A stretch of DNA of 64,000 nt from Acidimicrobiia bacterium (GTDB lineage: Bacteria > Actinomycetota > Acidimicrobiia > IMCC26256 > PALSA-610): NCBI GenBank assembly GCA_036271555.1, contig DATBAK010000010.1, positions 124,001 through 188,000 on the forward strand, in the 5' to 3' direction. Below the pieces are notes generated by a model, which made no database searches, was not told the DNA's origin, and worked only from the letters and a program-made list of their open reading frames with translations. Below are positions 1 to 7,703 of this stretch, piece by piece. The position numbers and the translations under genes were made by a program. Position 1 is the first letter of the stretch, and the number at the start of each line of letters is the position of its first letter.

Positions 1-1
1 T

Positions 2-382
2 TACGTGCTCACCGCGCGCGCCGAGAACTACCTACGCGGCAATCCGAGCCTCGACGACACGATCACGCGCCTGCAGCGTTATCAAGAAGCCGGAGCCGAC
101 GTGCTGTTCGCGCCGGGCATCCGCGACGCGGCCGATATCAAGCGCGTCGTCGAGTCGGTCGATCTTCCCGTGAACGTCATCGCGGTTCCCGGTGCGCCGA
201 CGATCGCGGAGCTCGGCGCGCTCGGCGTCGGACGCGTGTCGGTCGGCGGCACGTTCGCGGCCGTCGCCGCCGGCGCGGTCGCGCAGGCCGCGCGCGAGCT
301 GCTCGAACAGGGCACGTACGGATTCGGTGCGCTCGCGAACGAGGGGCGCACGGTGATGCGGGCCGCGTTCACGAGCGACTGA
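2..382 (+). CDS. Isocitrate lyase/PEP mutase family protein, C-terminal part
   Basis: Only the last ~127 codons are present; the gene enters from outside the window, so no start can be assigned. The visible half of a TIM barrel carries the family pattern of a conserved arginine (LTARAENYL), then AGADVLFAPGI, then PVNVIAVPGAPTIAELGALG, then RVSVGG near the end. This matches the 2-methylisocitrate lyase / oxaloacetate-acetylhydrolase / PEP phosphonomutase superfamily, which makes or breaks C-C or P-C bonds in 2-oxo acids. The catalytic KKCGH-type loop lies upstream of the window, so the exact reaction cannot be assigned. Its 3' end overlaps the convergent lipoprotein gene by 14 bases. Confidence 0.8.
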   Translation, partial: YVLTARAENYLRGNPSLDDTITRLQRYQEAGADVLFAPGIRDAADIKRVVESVDLPVNVIAVPGAPTIAELGALGVGRVSVGGTFAAVAAGAVAQAARELLEQGTYGFGALANEGRTVMRAAFTSD

Positions 383-1433
383 TCGCGTAGACCTTTCCGG
401 TCGCCCAGTCGCCGACGAACACCGTGGAGCCGTGCCGGATCACCGGTACCGGGCGCTTCAGCCCGGTGACGAATGCATGCACCGTGCCCGCATACGTCGA
501 GCCGTTCTTTCGCAGCGCGACGCGCAGCACCTTGCCGTCCGCCCATTCCGCGACGAGCGCGGCGGTGCCGACGCTCGCGCCGAGCTCTCCGGTGACGATC
601 GCGACCCCGCTCGCCGCGGCGTGCTCGTCGAGCTCGGCGACGGGGCGCGGCTCCGACTCGTAGGTCGCACTGGTCTGCCCGTAGTACGAGGGGAACTGCC
701 AGTCGTCGCCGTCCTTCACGACCGAGAGCCAGTCACCGGGCGTGTTCGAGCCCAGATCGTCGCGCTGGTTCATCGTCACGAAGAGGTCGCTCGTGCCGGG
801 GAAGAAGGTCAGACCGACCGCGGCACGGATGCGGCTCGCGTAGACGCGCAGATCGGAGCCGTCGGGACGGAACGAGAGGATCGCGGCGGAGTCCGCGACC
901 TTCACGGTGCAGTGGTCGCACGCGGCCGAGACGCCGAGCAGCAAGCGGCCGTTCGGCGCGAGCACGAGCTCGTTCACCTCGCCGACACCGCTCGGCAACG
1001 TGAGGATCGTCGAATGACTCGCGAACCGCGTGCCGTCGAAGCCGCGGTACACGTCGACCCGCCGCTTCGACGCGACGTACAGCGCGCCTTCGTACCAGAG
1101 CAGCCCGAGCGGCGTGTGCTGCGACGCGATCACCTTGCGCGGTGTTGCACCGCTCGCACCGACGACGTACACCGCGTCGGTGCCGTCGTCGTCGTAGCCC
1201 GCGGTCGCGACCCACAAGCGATTCGAGTCGTCGAACGCGAGCGCGGCGACGTGCGTGAGGCCCGTCGCGTACGCCGAGGCCGTCGTGCCCGACGGACCCT
1301 GCAACCCCGCGCCGATCGAGACGAGGTCGTCGGCACTCGTGTTACCGGCGGTCGACGTCGCGCTCGCGCCCGCGCACGCGCCGAGCAGCAACGCGGTGGC
1401 GATGACGAGGCTGACGAGCCGGTGGGCACGCAC
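369..1433 (-). CDS. Secreted lipoprotein, sorbosone/glucose dehydrogenase-like beta-propeller
   Basis: The GTG start at 1433 is chosen because a GGAAGG ribosome site lies 7 bases upstream and the N-terminus becomes a clean lipoprotein signal (RLVSLVIATALLLGAC, lipobox LLGAC, lipidated Cys near residue 20). The mature ~335 residues show propeller-blade phrases (LAFDDSNRLWVATAG, NELVLAPNGRLLLGVS, FFPGTSDLFVTMNQRDDLG) and a final blade ending VFVGDWATGKVYAI. These resemble PQQ-dependent sugar/L-sorbosone dehydrogenases. It would act outside the membrane. Substrate and cofactor are not visible, so the enzymatic label is tentative while the fold is fairly secure. Confidence 0.75.
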   Translation of the reverse strand: MRAHRLVSLVIATALLLGACAGASATSTAGNTSADDLVSIGAGLQGPSGTTASAYATGLTHVAALAFDDSNRLWVATAGYDDDGTDAVYVVGASGATPRKVIASQHTPLGLLWYEGALYVASKRRVDVYRGFDGTRFASHSTILTLPSGVGEVNELVLAPNGRLLLGVSAACDHCTVKVADSAAILSFRPDGSDLRVYASRIRAAVGLTFFPGTSDLFVTMNQRDDLGSNTPGDWLSVVKDGDDWQFPSYYGQTSATYESEPRPVAELDEHAAASGVAIVTGELGASVGTAALVAEWADGKVLRVALRKNGSTYAGTVHAFVTGLKRPVPVIRHGSTVFVGDWATGKVYAISRS

Positions 1434-1443
1434 GGTCGATCCT

Positions 1444-1525
1444 TCCGGAGTGAGCGTTCTGGCAAGAACGGGCGGGTCGCTTTGCGGCCAGGAGCGGCCA
1501 GCGAAGCGAGTGCGACCAGAAAGCG
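1444..1525 (-). repeat. Dispersed ~80-bp GC-rich repeat (family 2), degenerate copy
   Basis: On the minus strand this reads TTTCTGGTCGCACTCGCTTC at one end and CCGCCCGTTCTTG at the other, the same ends as the copies at 12831-13072 and 38881-39085. It lies in the noncoding gap between two minus-strand genes. Confidence 0.6.
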
Positions 1526-1526
1526 C

Positions 1527-1560
1527 AGACGGCTCCCGGCCGGAGCACCGGAAGCCGTCT
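1527..1560 (-). terminator. Hairpin downstream of the small secreted peptide gene
   Basis: A perfect 8-bp stem (AGACGGCT at 1527-1534 with AGCCGTCT at 1553-1560) encloses a loop that can form a second CCGG stem. It lies 26 bases past the stop codon of the 1587-1781 gene. There is no T-run, as is common for actinobacterial terminators. Confidence 0.5.
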
Positions 1561-1586
1561 CGCAAGGTGGGACGAGCGCCGAAGCG

Positions 1587-1781
1587 CTACATGTTCGGGC
1601 AGTTCGCCTTGGCCGCGCTGCCACTCGGAGCCGTCGACGAGCCGCTCGAGCTGGAGCTCGAGGTCGACGTCGTCGGCGTCTTCGTCGTGGTGGTCGTCGC
1701 CGCATGAGCGGCGGCCGCCCCGCCGAAGACGAGGGCACCGGTGACAGCCGTCGCCGCGATGGCTTTTCGGATGTGGTGCAT
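1587..1781 (-). CDS. Small secreted Ser/Thr-rich peptide ending in Cys-Pro-Asn-Met
   Basis: This 64-residue ORF has a near-perfect AAGGAGGTG ribosome site. Two in-frame ATGs exist (1787 and 1781); the second is 8 bases from the site and is preferred, while the first is only 2 bases away. Residues 1-27 form a signal peptide (HIRKAIAATAVTGALVFGGA, cleavage near AHAA). The mature ~37 residues are almost only Thr, Ser, Pro and Ala, then end KANCPNM. The function is unknown. The lone Cys with a terminal Met suggests metal binding or thiol chemistry at the cell surface, but this is speculation. A hairpin terminator follows, so it is probably monocistronic. Confidence 0.75.
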   Translation of the reverse strand: MHHIRKAIAATAVTGALVFGGAAAAHAATTTTTKTPTTSTSSSSSSGSSTAPSGSAAKANCPNM

Positions 1782-1929
1782 GTTCATCACCTCCTTCCGT
1801 GATCGTCGGTGCCCATTCAAGAGAACGCGCCTGAGGATGAGCGGGGAGGCGCGGGTGAACGCGCAAAGACTTCGAACGTGCCCGCCGGCGCGACGGTCGA
1901 GACGCGGACGCGCCCGTACGATGGTCCGC

Positions 1930-2208
1930 ATGTGCCGAAACATCACTGAGCTCCGAGGCCTCGAGCCGCCCGCGACCCGCGAGGAGATCGACGCGGCCGC
2001 CCTGCAGTACGTGCGGAAGGTGTCGGGCATCCGGCACCCGAACCCACTGCTCGCACCCGCGTTCGAGCAGGCCGCAGCCGACATCGCGGCGATCACCGAG
2101 CGACTGCTCGGCGTGGTGCCCACGCGCCGGACTCCGCCGAAGAGCCTGCCGCCGCTGCGGCGCCCCGAGGTGCGGGCGCGGATGGGCCTGTCGGCCGAGA
2201 TCGGTTAG
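1930..2208 (+). CDS. DUF2277 family conserved protein
   Basis: The 92-residue product begins MCRNITELRGLEPPATREEI, the diagnostic start of DUF2277, followed by AALQYVRKVSGI and a helical AAADIAAITERLLG. An ATG nine bases upstream (1921) would add MVR, but the family begins at MCRN, so 1930 is chosen. The biochemical role is unknown. The gene stands alone, divergent from the small secreted peptide gene across ~148 bases that hold both promoters, and convergent with the PhyH gene eight bases downstream. The C-terminal ~25 residues are Pro/Arg-rich and probably disordered. Confidence 0.85.
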   Translation: MCRNITELRGLEPPATREEIDAAALQYVRKVSGIRHPNPLLAPAFEQAAADIAAITERLLGVVPTRRTPPKSLPPLRRPEVRARMGLSAEIG

Positions 2209-2216
2209 CGGCCGAC

Positions 2217-3440
2217 CTACGCGGTTGGCGCGGGCGGCTGCGAGACCTTCTTGTAAGACGACTCGCGCACCGCGGAGATCGACGCGAGCACGCGCGTGCG
2301 CGCCTCGGACGGCGGCGCGAGGGGTGGCAGTCCGAAGCCCGTGTACATCACCCTGCGCTCGCGCTCGGTCGGCGGCTGTGCCATGTGCAACGTGCAGCTG
2401 CAGTGCACGGTCACGTCACCGGTCTCGGTTGCGAGGTCGATCACCGGCAGCGCGCTCTCGCGCCGCACGAACGCGGTCTGCACGAGCGCGCGGTGCGAAC
2501 CCGCGACGACGCGCAACTGACCCGACACCGCGTCGGCACCCGTGACCGACACACCGACCGTGAGGCCGCAGCAGTTGTACGAATGCATGCCGAGCGAGCA
2601 GTCCTTGTGCCACGGCACGTCGGAGATGCCCTCGACGACACCGATCGGCTTCACCAGCGCCTCGATGCGGTTGCCGAGTCGGCGGGGCGTGTAGCCATCG
2701 CCGGTCAGCGCGCCGATACGCGCGAGGGCGTCGCTCTCGAGCAGCGCGACGGTCGCCAGCGAGTGCTCCTGGAACGACTGCATGCGCACGCATCGGTCGC
2801 GCCCGTCGGCGGTCTTCGCCCACCACGACTGGCCGTCGTCGCGCGCGTACGTCGGGAGCGCGGCGTCCATGTCGCCGGCGATCTGCTCCATGGCGGAGGG
2901 GTCGAACCAGCCCTTCAGGTGGAGGAAGCCGGCCTCGGCAAGGAAGTACGCGATGTCGATGTCGTCGTCGGCGGGCGTGAACGAGCGGTGCAGGTCGAGC
3001 TCGCCGCCGTCGCGATCGCGGAACGTCACCGCGCCCGCGGTGTGCACGGCGCGGTCATCGAGCAGTGAGCGCAGCACGACCCACCAGTCGAGGAAGTCGC
3101 CGAGGTTGCCCTGCTCCATCTTCAGTGTTCCCGCGGTGACGTACGTCATCGGTGTCGTGAGGTCGTTCGCGAGGTTCGACACGTCTTCGTCGGAGAGTCG
3201 CACGCGCGCGGTGCCCGAGTCGCCGGGCACAATGCGGATCGCGTCGTCCTCGAGGGTCATCGTCCATGCGCCCGACGGCGTCGCGAACGTGAACGGCTCC
3301 ACGTGCAACTCGCGCGCGCCGGGGACCGCGAGGTGCGAGCGCTCCGCGGCGAGTGCAGGAAGTTGCTCGTCGAAGAGCTCCGACGGCGTGATCGCGTGGA
3401 TGTCGTCGTCGGAGCGGGTGCGCAGATCGAGCGAGATCAT
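2217..3440 (-). CDS. Phytanoyl-CoA dioxygenase (PhyH)-like Fe(II)/2-oxoglutarate oxygenase
   Basis: A 407-residue protein starting at the ATG at 3440. The N-terminal ~130 residues (LRTRSDDDIHAITPSELF... onward) resemble no catalytic domain and may be a sterol-carrier-like or lid region. The C-terminal ~270 residues form the oxygenase. WHKDCS near residue 276 gives the HxD iron ligands, the distal His is in LHMAQPP (~351), and Arg in ERRVMYTGF (~361) would bind 2-oxoglutarate. The reading frame stays open far upstream, but that is GC-rich antisense to other genes. The hydroxylated substrate is unknown. It is convergent with DUF2277, eight bases away. Confidence 0.8.
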   Translation of the reverse strand: MISLDLRTRSDDDIHAITPSELFDEQLPALAAERSHLAVPGARELHVEPFTFATPSGAWTMTLEDDAIRIVPGDSGTARVRLSDEDVSNLANDLTTPMTYVTAGTLKMEQGNLGDFLDWWVVLRSLLDDRAVHTAGAVTFRDRDGGELDLHRSFTPADDDIDIAYFLAEAGFLHLKGWFDPSAMEQIAGDMDAALPTYARDDGQSWWAKTADGRDRCVRMQSFQEHSLATVALLESDALARIGALTGDGYTPRRLGNRIEALVKPIGVVEGISDVPWHKDCSLGMHSYNCCGLTVGVSVTGADAVSGQLRVVAGSHRALVQTAFVRRESALPVIDLATETGDVTVHCSCTLHMAQPPTERERRVMYTGFGLPPLAPPSEARTRVLASISAVRESSYKKVSQPPAPTA

Positions 3441-3517
3441 GGCGTCATGGTGCCATGTTGATGGTCGCGCTCGCTGCTCCATGACGTGAGACGGGAGCGC
3501 GCGATGTCGCTCGCCCC

Positions 3518-4780
3518 TCAGCCGTGGCCGTCGTCCGGCTCGCGCACGATCACGCGGTTGCCGCGATCCCATCGCAAGTAGTTCCACGCCCAGTTCACGA
3601 ACACGATCACCCGGTTGCGGAACCCCACGAGGAACACGAGGTGGAGGCCGAGCCAACTCAGCCAACCCAGCGTGCCGCCGAAGCGGATCCGCAACGGAAG
3701 CTCGGCGACGGCCGAACGCCGCCCGATCGTCGCCATGTTGCCCTTGTCGAAGTAGCGGAACGGCGGGGTCCGCTTGCCGCGACTCCGGCGGTCGATGACC
3801 TTGGCGACGTACCGCGCCTGCTGCATTGCGACCGGCGCGAGCTGCGAATAGAAGGCGCCCTTGCGATCGCGCGCGGCCGCGAGGTCGCCGACCACGAACA
3901 CCTCGGGATGGCCGGGCACGGTCAGGTCGTCGCCCACCACGATCTCGCCGCGGCGCGTCTGCTCGAGCCCGAGCGCGTCTGCGAGCGGGTTGGCCTTCAC
4001 GCCCGCGGTCCACACGACGGTGCGCGTCGGGATCGTCGTGCCGTCGTCGAGCTTCACCGCGTTCGTGTCGACCGCGACGATCGAGCGTCCGGTCTCGACG
4101 ACGACACCGCGCAGGCGAAGCTCGCGCCGCGCCTCTTCGCTCGACGCCGCGGAGAAGGTGCCGAGCACGCGGTCGGTCATCTCGACGAGGACGACGCGCG
4201 CGCGGTCGACGGCGAGCTTCTTGAAGTCCTTGGCGAGCACGTTCGTGATGAGCTCCGACAGCGCGCCGCAGAGCTCGACGCCCGTCGGACCACCGCCCGC
4301 GACGACGAACGTGAGCAGGCCGTCGTCGAGCAGCGTCGGATCGGTGTTCGCCTCCTCGAAGTGGCGCAGGATCCGACTGCGGATTCGAATCGCGTCGTCG
4401 AGCGCCTTGAGCTGGATCGCGTGCTCGCGCACACCGGGCACACCGAAGTCGCTGCTGACGGTGCCCGCGGCGAGGATCAACACGTCGTAGGGGAGCGCGT
4501 GACCGGGGTCGACGAGCACCTCGTGGCGATCGAAGTCGACACCGTGCACCTCGGCCATGCGCGCGTCGACGTTGGGATGCGATTGCACGATGCCGCGCAG
4601 GCTCGGCGCGATGTCGTCGGGCGCGAGGCCGGAGGTCGCGACCTGGTAGAGCAGCGGCGAGAACGTGTGGAAGTTGTGCCGGTCGACCAGCGTCACGTCG
4701 ACGGGCTGTTTCGCGAGGGCCTTCGCGGCGGTGATCCCACCGAAGCCACCGCCCACCACGACGACACGCAATCGATCCAC
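3518..4780 (-). CDS. ndh: Type II NADH dehydrogenase (NDH-2)
   Basis: The GTG at 4780 is chosen because GGGAGG lies 6 bases upstream and the first FAD-binding motif (VVVVGGGFGGITAAKALA) then starts at residue 5. A second Rossmann motif, VVAGGGPTGVELCGALSELI, near residue 160 binds NADH. TVVWTAGVKANPLA and VFVVGDLAA are typical NDH-2 signatures. The last ~45 residues (WLSWLGLHLVFLVGFRNRVI and following) are the hydrophobic membrane-anchoring tail. At 420 residues it has normal length. It would oxidise NADH and pass electrons to menaquinone without pumping protons. It is divergent from the delta-60 repeat gene, with ~97 bases between starts. Confidence 0.9.
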   Translation of the reverse strand: MDRLRVVVVGGGFGGITAAKALAKQPVDVTLVDRHNFHTFSPLLYQVATSGLAPDDIAPSLRGIVQSHPNVDARMAEVHGVDFDRHEVLVDPGHALPYDVLILAAGTVSSDFGVPGVREHAIQLKALDDAIRIRSRILRHFEEANTDPTLLDDGLLTFVVAGGGPTGVELCGALSELITNVLAKDFKKLAVDRARVVLVEMTDRVLGTFSAASSEEARRELRLRGVVVETGRSIVAVDTNAVKLDDGTTIPTRTVVWTAGVKANPLADALGLEQTRRGEIVVGDDLTVPGHPEVFVVGDLAAARDRKGAFYSQLAPVAMQQARYVAKVIDRRSRGKRTPPFRYFDKGNMATIGRRSAVAELPLRIRFGGTLGWLSWLGLHLVFLVGFRNRVIVFVNWAWNYLRWDRGNRVIVREPDDGHG

Positions 4781-4877
4781 GGTCCACCTCCCGTGCGTCC
4801 ATCTTCGCGGCCCCGACGGGCCCGTCCCGCACTCGGTAGCCTTTCCCACGCGGCGGGGGCGGCGACGGGGAGGCGAT

Positions 4878-6134
4878 GTGGGGCGGCGGACGACTCGACG
4901 GATCGCGGTGCTCGCGACCGTGCTCATCGGAGCGATCGCGCCCGCGACGCTCGCGCGTGCCGACGCGCCCGCACCCGGCTCGTTCGATCCGACGTTCGGC
5001 ACCAACGGCGTCGTCACCAACGTCGACGCCAACCTGTCGTTCGACGTGCGCGCCCAGGGCATCGACAAGGACGGGATCTGGACCGCCGGCGGGATGTTCA
5101 ACGCCGCCAGGCCGCGGCACATGGGTGGCCAGCCGTTCCTGCGCCGCTACCACTCGAACGGCCAACCGGATCGCAGCTTCGGACACCGAGGCACGCTCGT
5201 CCTGCCCTTCGCGGGGTTCATCGCCTCCGGTTTCGACGACTCGCAGGGTCGACTGGTCGCGGTGGTCGACAACGACGACGCCGGCACGCAGCGCGCCTGC
5301 CGCTTCCTGCAGGACGGGGAGATCGACACCGACTTCGGCGGCGGCTGCGTCGGCTCCGGCGCGATCAAGGTCTTCCCGCGCGACAACGACGAGGTCCTCG
5401 TGCAAGAGGCGCTGAGTCCGACGTTGCGCGCGGTGCACCTGGCCGCGTACCTGCCGGAGGGCACGCTCGCCGCGTCGTTCGCGAACGGCGCGGGCGAGGC
5501 GACGGTCGCGCCGCCGCCGCACACGCACCGCTCGGGGGCGACCGTCACACAGCTCTCGAACGGCGAGCTCGTCGTCGCGTGGACGCAGTCGCGCCTCACC
5601 GGCAGCACCACGACGCGCGCCGAGCTCTTCGACTCGAACCTGGGCCGCTTCACGGGGTGGGCCCACGACGGCGTGTTCGTGTCGACCGACGCGGTGTACT
5701 CGTGGACCGTCGCCGGCAAGTGGATCGACGCGATCTCGACTCCGCTGCACGGCCCCGAGTCGCTCGTCCGGCTGACTCGGGAGGGCCGGATCGACCGGTC
5801 GTTCGGCACGAACGGCCGCATCGACCTCGCCGCGACCCTCGGCGACGCGCAGTATCAACTGCTCGGCGCGAACGGGCAGTCGCTGTACTTCGGCGTCACG
5901 CCGCCGAGCGGTGAAGGCGGCGGTGCGATCGAGCGACTCGATCTCGACGGCACACCCGACCCGACCTTCGGCTCCGGCGGCCTGACCCAGCTGGTGCAAC
6001 CGGCAGGCACCGACACGGTCGAGCCGCAGACGGTCTCGTTCGTGCGCGGCCGCCTCACCGTGTTCGTGACGCACGTGCTGTTCCCGCACGAGACCACGCA
6101 GTACGCCTCGTCGATCCAGCGTTTCTACCGCTGA
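4878..6134 (+). CDS. Secreted delta-60 repeat protein
   Basis: GTG at 4878 gives a 418-residue protein with a signal peptide (RRIAVLATVLIGAIAPATLA, cleavage after ARA). At least five delta-60 repeat cores can be read: GSFDPTFGTNGVV (~34), GQPDRSFGHRGTL (~94), GEIDTDFGGG (~147), GRIDRSFGTNGRI (~304) and GTPDPTFGSGGL (~357). These repeats build an extracellular beta-propeller-like surface. The molecular role is unknown. An overlapping ATG at 4876 is in a different frame and is rejected. No partner gene is evident. Confidence 0.8.
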   Translation: MGRRTTRRIAVLATVLIGAIAPATLARADAPAPGSFDPTFGTNGVVTNVDANLSFDVRAQGIDKDGIWTAGGMFNAARPRHMGGQPFLRRYHSNGQPDRSFGHRGTLVLPFAGFIASGFDDSQGRLVAVVDNDDAGTQRACRFLQDGEIDTDFGGGCVGSGAIKVFPRDNDEVLVQEALSPTLRAVHLAAYLPEGTLAASFANGAGEATVAPPPHTHRSGATVTQLSNGELVVAWTQSRLTGSTTTRAELFDSNLGRFTGWAHDGVFVSTDAVYSWTVAGKWIDAISTPLHGPESLVRLTREGRIDRSFGTNGRIDLAATLGDAQYQLLGANGQSLYFGVTPPSGEGGGAIERLDLDGTPDPTFGSGGLTQLVQPAGTDTVEPQTVSFVRGRLTVFVTHVLFPHETTQYASSIQRFYR

Positions 6135-6306
6135 CACCCGGCCCAGCAGCTCAGCGTGAGCGACCGGACCCAGACCGCGCTGTGGGCCCCAGAGCACCTG
6201 CGCTGATTGGTCGGGCTCGGACGCTTCGCCCTCTGTCGTCGGCGCCGTCCGGTCGGCGTCTCCAGTGGTCGATGGTGCTACGGCCACGCGCGGCGCGATC
6301 GGCGGA

Positions 6307-7125
6307 TCAGCGCCCTTCGAAGGCAGGTTCCCGACCCTCGACGAAGGCCCGGCCGGCCTCGACGAAATCGTTCGACGTGAGGCACCGCAGCTGGGCCTCG
6401 GCCGCGGCCAGCATGCCCGCGTCGGTCGACTGGCCCCAGCCGCCGCGCACCGCGTACTTCGCGCCCTGGAGCGCGAGCGGCGGCCGCCGGAGCAACTCGG
6501 CGACGAGGTCGTCGATGGTGCGATCGAGCTCGGCACGCGGCACGACGCGGTTGACGATGCCGAGCGTGAGCAGCTCGTCGGCCGCCAGCTTCGTCGCGGT
6601 GAGCATGAGCTCGAGCGCCTTCGCCGGGCCGACGAGGCGCGGCAGCCAGACCGTGCCGCCGAGGTCGGGCATCAGGCCCCAGTTCGTCTCGAGCAGGCCC
6701 ATGCGCGCGTCGTCGGCCGCGATGCGCAGATCGCACGCGAGCGCGAGCTGCATGCCGGCGCCGTACGCGTGGCCCTGCACCTTCGCGATCGTGGGGTAGG
6801 GCGCGGCTTCGAGCCAGCTGAACGCCTTCTGGATCGCGAGGATGCCGTCGACGTCGGAGCGCACCGGCGGTTCGCCGGCGTCGCCGTTCGCGCGTGCTCC
6901 GTCGCGCGCGGGCGGCGCGGTGAACGTCGTGATGTCGATGCCCGCGGAGAACGCACGGCCCTCGCCGGCGACGACGAGCACGCGGATCGAATCGTCGGTC
7001 GCGAGGTCGGCGCCCACCTTGGCGAGGTGATGCCACATCTCGACCGTCTGCGCGTTGAGCTTGTCGGGACGGTTCAGCGTGACCCGCACCACACCGCCGT
7101 CCCGTTCGATCCGGATCTCGTCCAT
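6307..7125 (-). CDS. Enoyl-CoA hydratase/isomerase (crotonase) family protein
   Basis: 272 residues, normal for the crotonase fold. The CoA-binding/oxyanion segments are GRAFSAGIDITTF (~55) and HAYGAGMQLALACDLRIAAD (~120). The active-site loop reads LLETNWGLMPDLGGTVWLPR, with an acid before GG as in many hydratase/isomerase paralogs. A polar insertion (PPARDGARANGDAGEPPVRS) follows the first oxyanion loop. It probably acts in fatty-acid or related acyl-CoA breakdown. It is divergent from the DinB gene with ~68 bases between starts. Substrate is not assignable. Confidence 0.85.
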   Translation of the reverse strand: MDEIRIERDGGVVRVTLNRPDKLNAQTVEMWHHLAKVGADLATDDSIRVLVVAGEGRAFSAGIDITTFTAPPARDGARANGDAGEPPVRSDVDGILAIQKAFSWLEAAPYPTIAKVQGHAYGAGMQLALACDLRIAADDARMGLLETNWGLMPDLGGTVWLPRLVGPAKALELMLTATKLAADELLTLGIVNRVVPRAELDRTIDDLVAELLRRPPLALQGAKYAVRGGWGQSTDAGMLAAAEAQLRCLTSNDFVEAGRAFVEGREPAFEGR

Positions 7126-7193
7126 CGCCGCAGTGTTGCAGGAGCCCCGCGCGCGGGCGAGCGGGCGCGCGAGCGTCGGCGTAGCGTGACCGC

Positions 7194-7703
7194 ATGGACC
7201 CCCGTGTCGATCCCGAGCCCAACGCCGGCGAGCGGATCACGCTCACCGAATTCCTCGACTGGTACCGGCAGACGATGGCGGTGAAGGTCGACGGGCTCAC
7301 CGACGAGCAGGCCCGGGCGAAGCTCGTGGGCACCGACACCAACCTGCTCGGCCTGATCCGTCACCTCACCGAGGTCGAGCGCAACTGGTTCCGCCGTCGG
7401 TTCCGCGGCGAGGACGTCGCGCCGCGCTATTACAGCGACGCGGACCCCGACGGAGACTTCCGCGTCGGTCCTTCCGACACGATCGCCGACGCGCTCGCCG
7501 CGTACGACGCGGAGTGCGCGATCTCGCGCACGATCACGGCCGACACCGCGAGCCTCGACGAGCTCACGGCCGTCCCGATCAAGGGTTACGACGCGCCGGT
7601 GAGCATGCGATGGATCCTCGTGCACATGATCGAGGAGACCGCGCGCCACGCCGGCCACGCCGACATCATTCGCGAGCTGATCGACGGAGAGACCGGTGAC
7701 TGA
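7194..7703 (+). CDS. DinB-family (DUF664) protein
   Basis: A 169-residue four-helix-bundle protein. Signature positions are an early Trp/Tyr segment (TLTEFLDWYRQTMAVKVDGL), LIRHLTEVERNWFRRR with the first metal-ligand His, and the C-terminal LVHMIEETARHAGHADIIRE, which supplies two further His ligands. DUF664/DinB proteins are metal-dependent and often use low-molecular-weight thiols such as mycothiol. Its stop overlaps the start of the downstream amidase by 8 bases, so the two are co-transcribed and probably translationally coupled. The reaction is unknown. Confidence 0.85.
   Translation: MDPRVDPEPNAGERITLTEFLDWYRQTMAVKVDGLTDEQARAKLVGTDTNLLGLIRHLTEVERNWFRRRFRGEDVAPRYYSDADPDGDFRVGPSDTIADALAAYDAECAISRTITADTASLDELTAVPIKGYDAPVSMRWILVHMIEETARHAGHADIIRELIDGETGD

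Noticed and set aside
2217-6536. A 1439-codon open frame on the minus strand
   Set aside because: Only its 3' quarter (2217-3440) has protein character; the rest is antisense or out of frame with NDH-2 and the delta-60 gene, and is Arg/Pro-rich as expected for a GC-rich shadow frame.
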